Shown: in pieces, positions 60,753 through 64,000 of the stretch
Layout: every line of letters begins with the position of its first letter
How positions within the stretch are numbered: the stretch's first letter is position 1
Origin: JAJRRS01 sp965230275
GTDB lineage: Bacteria; Planctomycetota; Phycisphaerae; Phycisphaerales; Phycisphaeraceae
Direction of reading: 5' to 3'
Assembly (NCBI GenBank): GCA_965230275.1
Contig: CBDDKO010000002.1
Span: 3,472,001-3,536,000, forward strand
DNA: 64,000 nt
Program-made: the position numbers and the translations under genes
The notes under the pieces: generated by a model
Told to the model about the DNA's origin: nothing
Database searches by the model: none
What the model saw: the letters and a program-made list of their open reading frames with translations, nothing else

Positions 60753-61065
60753 GGCCAAGCTCCCGGTGGTTTCACCACGTTGCGTGTTAACTGTTGTCAA
60801 CTATCATATCGACATTCAATGCCGCGGTCCACTATATATTGGGGTTTGCGGCTAGCGACCCCCAATATATTGATTTTCTTCTAAGGCCAGTGTATGGCAA
60901 CATCTATAAGCCTCTCGCTCGAAAGCAACATCGTTAATTTAAGGTTATTGGAAGAGACATGGGTTGGGAAGAAAACGGGGGGAACAAGAAAACCGCGGCA
61001 GGGGGCCGCGGTTTAAGGGGTAGTTCAGATTATTCGTGGGAATGCGTGGGCCGCTTGGACGGGGG
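60753..61065. promoter_or_regulatory. Region between the HTH-ImmA gene and the entericidins
   Basis: It contains the near palindrome GTTAACTGTTGTCAAC (operator candidate, about 60786-60801), a hairpin ATATATTGGGG / CCCCAATATAT (60834-60870) and a GC-rich hairpin AAACCGCGGC / GCCGCGGTTT (60990-61014), the latter a likely terminator for the entericidin genes on the minus strand. No gene. Confidence 0.55.
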
Positions 61066-61197
61066 TTAGTCGGCGGCGTCTTGGATGCCTTCGCCGGCGG
61101 CTTCGATGTCTTCGCCGATGCCTTCGACGGTGTTGCAGCCGGAGAGAGCGACGATGAAGGCGGCGGTCAGGATGAGGGTGAGGGTTTTCTTGAGCAT
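61066..61197 (-). CDS. Entericidin-like small lipoprotein 1
   Basis: The 43-residue protein starts MLKKTLTLILTAAFIVALSG with lipobox ALSGC (Cys21), then NTVEGIGEDIEAAGEGIQDA. It has the EcnA/EcnB pattern. Enterobacterial entericidins act as a lipoprotein pair in programmed lysis; that role has not been shown in planctomycetes. CGGAGAA precedes the ATG. It lies 37 bases after the second copy. Confidence 0.88.
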   Translation of the reverse strand: MLKKTLTLILTAAFIVALSGCNTVEGIGEDIEAAGEGIQDAAD

Positions 61198-61234
61198 GAT
61201 GTATTTCTCCGTTCGGTCTTTAGATTGGTTGGGG

Positions 61235-61369
61235 TCAGCCGGCGGCGGCTTCCTGTAGGCCTTCGCCGGTGGCTTCGAGGTCCTGGCCGAAGCCGTGGAT
61301 GGTGTTGCAGCCGGCGAGGGAGAGGATGAAGGCGGCGGTGAGGGCGAGCATGAGGGTCTTTTTGAGCAT
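61235..61369 (-). CDS. Entericidin-like small lipoprotein 2
   Basis: The 44-residue paralogue starts MLKKTLMLALTAAFILSLAG, Cys21, and continues NTIHGFGQDLEATGEGLQEA. It differs from its neighbour mostly in the tail, so the two arose by tandem duplication. Both are transcribed on the minus strand, with this one first. Confidence 0.87.
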   Translation of the reverse strand: MLKKTLMLALTAAFILSLAGCNTIHGFGQDLEATGEGLQEAAAG

Positions 61370-61488
61370 CGTGGTTGTCTCCGTCTGTAGCCGGGGGGCC
61401 GGCTGAGCATGTTGGGTATGATCCGGACCCTTAAACACGGCTGGACCCGTTGGATAGCAGTCTTTATCGGACAATCGGGGCCGTGGAC

Positions 61489-62154
61489 TCAAACGGATTG
61501 TAGGCGCTTGGCCTTGGCGACGGCCTCGGTCCAGCTGCGGGTGTGCTCGGTGAGGGCGGCCCAGTCGCCGGCGTCGATCAGGTCGGGGCGGAGGATGCTG
61601 GTGCCGACGCCCAGGCAGACGGCCCCGGCGGCGATCCAGTCGCTGACGGTATCGAGGCGGACGCCGCCGGTGGGCATGAGCTTGAGGTGGGGCAGGGGGG
61701 CGAGCAGCTCTTTGATGTAGGCCGGGCCGCCGAGGCGGTGGGCGGGGAAGACCTTGATCACATCGGCGCCGAGTTCGTGGGCCTGCTGCACCTCGGTCGG
61801 CGTCAGGGCACCGGGCATGCAGGGCAGGTCCAGGGCGTGGCTGGTTTCGATGATCTCGGGCTTGAGGATCGGACTGACGATGAACCGGGCCCCGGCGTCG
61901 GCGGAACGTTTGACGTCATCGCGATTAAGGACGCTGCCGGTGCCGATCACGACACGGTCGCCCAGGTCACGCGCGATTTCCGAGACGACGCCCAGGGCGT
62001 TGGGGGTTGTTAACGGCACCTCGGCGACCAGCAGGCCCCCATCCGCCATGGCCCGGCAGGCATCGATCAGACCCCGGTCGCTTGGGGCGCGGAGGATGGC
62101 GACGATGCCGGATTGGGTGATCTTTGAGGCTAAGGCGTTGCGGGTGTTTGACAT
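61489..62154 (-). CDS. eda: KDPG/KHG aldolase
   Basis: The 221-residue class I aldolase splits 2-keto-3-deoxy-6-phosphogluconate to pyruvate and glyceraldehyde-3-phosphate. VAILRA, GTGSVLN, ARFIVSP and the Schiff-base lysine in ELGADVIKVFPAHRLGGPAY are conserved; LMPTGGVRLDTVSDWIAAGA binds phosphate. No edd or kdgK is adjacent. The substrate could also be a keto-deoxy-galactonate or glucarate product. Confidence 0.93.
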   Translation of the reverse strand: MSNTRNALASKITQSGIVAILRAPSDRGLIDACRAMADGGLLVAEVPLTTPNALGVVSEIARDLGDRVVIGTGSVLNRDDVKRSADAGARFIVSPILKPEIIETSHALDLPCMPGALTPTEVQQAHELGADVIKVFPAHRLGGPAYIKELLAPLPHLKLMPTGGVRLDTVSDWIAAGAVCLGVGTSILRPDLIDAGDWAALTEHTRSWTEAVAKAKRLQSV

Positions 62155-62224
62155 GGTTGTCCCTGGATGCTGTGTCGTGAGGTTTTTGTGGTGCCTGGCG
62201 CAATCACTTGTCGGGGCGGATGCA

Positions 62225-62250
62225 CGGCGATCTGCGATCGCCCGCTAAAC
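62225..62250. repeat. Half copy of the 80-bp palindromic element
   Basis: 26 bases identical to the right half of 41782-41861 (CGATCTGCGATCGCCCGC and ends CTAAAC). The left half with GTTTAGCGG is absent. Confidence 0.8.
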
Positions 62251-62326
62251 AGCCATTTCCATGTTAGTGATAGAAACGCTTGAGGTTCTAGCAGCTTTGC
62301 TGCGTAGGCAACAGCATACCCGGGGG

Positions 62327-62364
62327 ATAAAAAAACACACCCTCACATGGCGTGGGGGTGTGTT
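62327..62364 (-). terminator. Rho-independent terminator
   Basis: AACACACCCTCAC / GTGGGGGTGTGTT stem with the A-run of the plus strand giving a T-run on the minus strand. It ends the DUF2617 gene. Confidence 0.88.
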
Positions 62365-62454
62365 GGGTGGTTATGGGTGTGGTGGGCGATGCCCGGATGT
62401 CCGGGGGCCTGGTGCCCGGGCCTTCGCTGCGCTTAGGCCCGGCGTTGGGTTGGT

Positions 62455-63006
62455 TTAGCTCAGGACCTCGAAGATGGACTGGGTCCGCAGGACCAGGCCG
62501 GAGGAGCCCAGGAGGTGGTAGCTCTGTAAGTGGAACTCCCGCTTGTACTTCTGGGTATCCAGCACGGACAGGCAGGGTGTGCCGTCTTCATCCTGGTACG
62601 GGTGAGCGAGCGAGCCGGTCTCCCGGGCGAAGTCCTTCATCTCCCGCAGGGTGGCTGCGTAGAGGTTGTCGGTGAGGGCTTCGGTCTGGATGGTGGTGAC
62701 GTAGCCGACCTTGTCCTCTTCGGTGGGTTCGTATTCGAACTCTTTTTCACCGAGGCAGGGCAGGGCGTGGATCAGGCCGTGCTCGGGGAGGTGGTCGGCG
62801 TTCTCGATGACGGCTTCGGTGAGGACGACACCGTCATAGGAAAACCGCACCAGATGCCCGGCGGGGGTGATCCAGTTCTCCGCTTCGTAGTCGCCGTGGC
62901 GGTCGATGCGCCGAGCTTGTAGGTCGAACAGCTCGGGGTGCAACGGCCGACGGTAGACCATTAAACGGAAGGCTTGTGTACTTGCTGACTTATGACTAAC
63001 GCTCAT
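62455..63006 (-). CDS. DUF2617-family protein
   Basis: The 183-residue protein starts MSVSHKSASTQAFRLMVYRR and contains RPLHPELFDLQARRI, then HLVRFSYDGVVLTEAVIENA and GLIHALPCLGEKEFEYEPTE, matching the DUF2617 pattern as I recall it. The C-terminal FHLQSYHLLGSSGLVLRTQS is also in the family style. The function is unknown. AGGGG at 6 bases supports ATG 63006 over 63012. Confidence 0.75.
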   Translation of the reverse strand: MSVSHKSASTQAFRLMVYRRPLHPELFDLQARRIDRHGDYEAENWITPAGHLVRFSYDGVVLTEAVIENADHLPEHGLIHALPCLGEKEFEYEPTEEDKVGYVTTIQTEALTDNLYAATLREMKDFARETGSLAHPYQDEDGTPCLSVLDTQKYKREFHLQSYHLLGSSGLVLRTQSIFEVLS

Positions 63007-63256
63007 GACCATCCCCTGGCTTTCTCGAGGGTAAAAACACGGTTAATGATGTACTAGGAACTACAAACGTTCGGCGGGGGTGTGAGCGGGATTATAGCCA
63101 CTGGCGGGGGGTAAGGGAAGACTTTTTTTGAGCTATTTAGCATAGTTTTTTTTGTTACATCCTTGGTTTACAGCCATTTGGGACAATAGACCGATAATCC
63201 TTAGGCCGTGGCGGCTTCATTCTGGATACGTGAGGTTCACGGCAGGTGTTCGATCT

Positions 63257-64000
63257 ATGGTCAAATTACAGCAGATCCACAGCTTTTTACGCGCTAAACC
63301 CGATCCCTGTATCGACTTGGCGTTCGCTCAGGCCCTGCCAACCGCCGATCCAGAGAGCCTCGGGCCGATGGCGCAGGTGCTGCTGGATCGCAGGCAGACC
63401 CAGGGGTGTCTGGCCTTGATCGAGCAATATCACCGCTTACCTGAACAGACGCGACAGGCCGTGCTGCTGGAGGCCCCCGAGCTGACCCGGGCCCTTCGGC
63501 AGGCGATGAGCAACCACAAGGGCACCGGGCCGGCCAACGCGCTGCACATCATCCATCAGTCGGCCTCCGTCCGGCTGGCGTATCTCATCCCCGACCTGCT
63601 GCGTCACGGGCAGGACGAGCTGAAGGACGAGGCCGCCAACTGCCTGCTGGAGATGGCGGAGCGTACCCAGGACACCGGTTCTGAGTCGGCCCCGGCCGGT
63701 CATATGGCAGTGGAGACGGCGTTTGTCACTTCGGCGGTCCGAGATGCGCTGCGGTACTTCGCTCAACATCAACGCAAGGAAGTGCTCCTGGCGATGTTCA
63801 ACCTGCCGCTGCCGGCGATCAGCGAGCTGCTGAGGTCGCTGGCAGAAATGGGGGACGACTGGACCCGGCCGACCGGGGTGATGTTGACACGGTCGGACAC
63901 GCCGGCCGTCCGCCGGGCCTTGCTGGCCGCGTTGGCGTTTGAGTCGTTGCAGCCGTTCGCGCTGGATGGGATCGGGCTGGCGGTGGAAACCGGGCCGTTG
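63257..64000 (+). CDS. Helical-repeat protein, N-terminal part (cut by window edge)
   Basis: 248 codons are open from the ATG at 63257 to the window end with no stop. The start reads MVKLQQIHSFLRAKPDPCID. The sequence is a run of amphipathic helices (ALHIIHQSASVRLAYLIPDL, LKDEAANCLLEMAERTQ, FAQHQRKEVLLAMFNLPLPA) of the HEAT/ARM style. No family is recognised. A GCAGGTG site stands in front. The upstream gap (63007-63256) has T-runs near 63121-63154. Confidence 0.7.
   Translation, partial: MVKLQQIHSFLRAKPDPCIDLAFAQALPTADPESLGPMAQVLLDRRQTQGCLALIEQYHRLPEQTRQAVLLEAPELTRALRQAMSNHKGTGPANALHIIHQSASVRLAYLIPDLLRHGQDELKDEAANCLLEMAERTQDTGSESAPAGHMAVETAFVTSAVRDALRYFAQHQRKEVLLAMFNLPLPAISELLRSLAEMGDDWTRPTGVMLTRSDTPAVRRALLAALAFESLQPFALDGIGLAVETGPL

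Noticed and set aside
1..64000. tRNA or rRNA genes
   Set aside because: I looked for T-arm GGTTCGAATCC-like sequences and conserved rRNA segments and found none convincing; a covariance-model scan would be decisive.

Overview
The window is a high-GC bacterial chromosome segment with 58 recognisable protein genes, the first and last cut by the window edges. I saw no rRNA, tRNA or CRISPR array. The gene set suggests a planctomycete, most likely of the Phycisphaerae: a very large DUF4159 exported protein, a lipoprotein sulfatase, a GH35 beta-galactosidase, pseudopilin-like 'LPxDP' C-termini, futalosine-type menaquinone synthesis (mqnC) and many secreted proteins of unknown role. This assignment is an inference from gene content, not from a marker phylogeny. 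Layout: 1-8.3 kb holds pyrH-frr, the DUF4159 protein, a D-cysteine desulfhydrase-type PLP enzyme, a rhodanese and a membrane-anchored hypothetical. 8.3-18.3 kb holds mqnC, an ADP-forming acyl-CoA synthetase fused to a GNAT domain, a secreted esterase, a CII-like regulator carrying an EF-hand-like loop, an M29 aminopeptidase, an APH-type kinase and alr. 18.7-25 kb holds a DEAD-box helicase, a UPF0316 protein, a COX3-like protein, a secreted unknown, and a fasciclin / ECF sigma / RskA-like anti-sigma unit. 25.3-39 kb holds an isolated atpG, the GH35 enzyme, mutL, a GDSL hydrolase, ksgA, an overlapping GT2 / BshC-like / transglutaminase operon, larB-nnrD and a WYL regulator. 39.3-52 kb holds a dehydratase-ACP-dehydratase cluster, a D-amino-acid transaminase, an ATP-grasp protein, uppS, purA, an Fe-S type Rrf2 regulator, serA, the sulfatase and hemL. 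52.3-64 kb holds rpsO-pnp, a cold-shock gene with a long leader, a histidine kinase, a repeat-rich AT-richer zone with a small orphan gene and an HTH-ImmA protein, two tandem entericidin-like lipoproteins, KDPG aldolase, a DUF2617 protein and a partial helical protein. The most unusual feature is not a gene. Many intergenic junctions are filled by short 'stutter' repeats. Each has its own unit (for example TGTTCAATG, AGACCCTA, CCGATAC, CCCAACC, CACGGAG or CAGGAT), and several are built as an inverted pair of arms around a short spacer. They start at or within a few bases of the upstream stop codon and often run up to the next start codon, leaving no visible Shine-Dalgarno site. Two reach into coding sequence (ksgA, uppS). 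On top of these lie a 139-bp MITE-like element in two copies, a separate 80-bp palindrome with a second half-copy, and a strongly repeated CTTCCGGGGG decamer found both between and inside genes. Most of the coding genes are ordinary housekeeping or planctomycete accessory genes.
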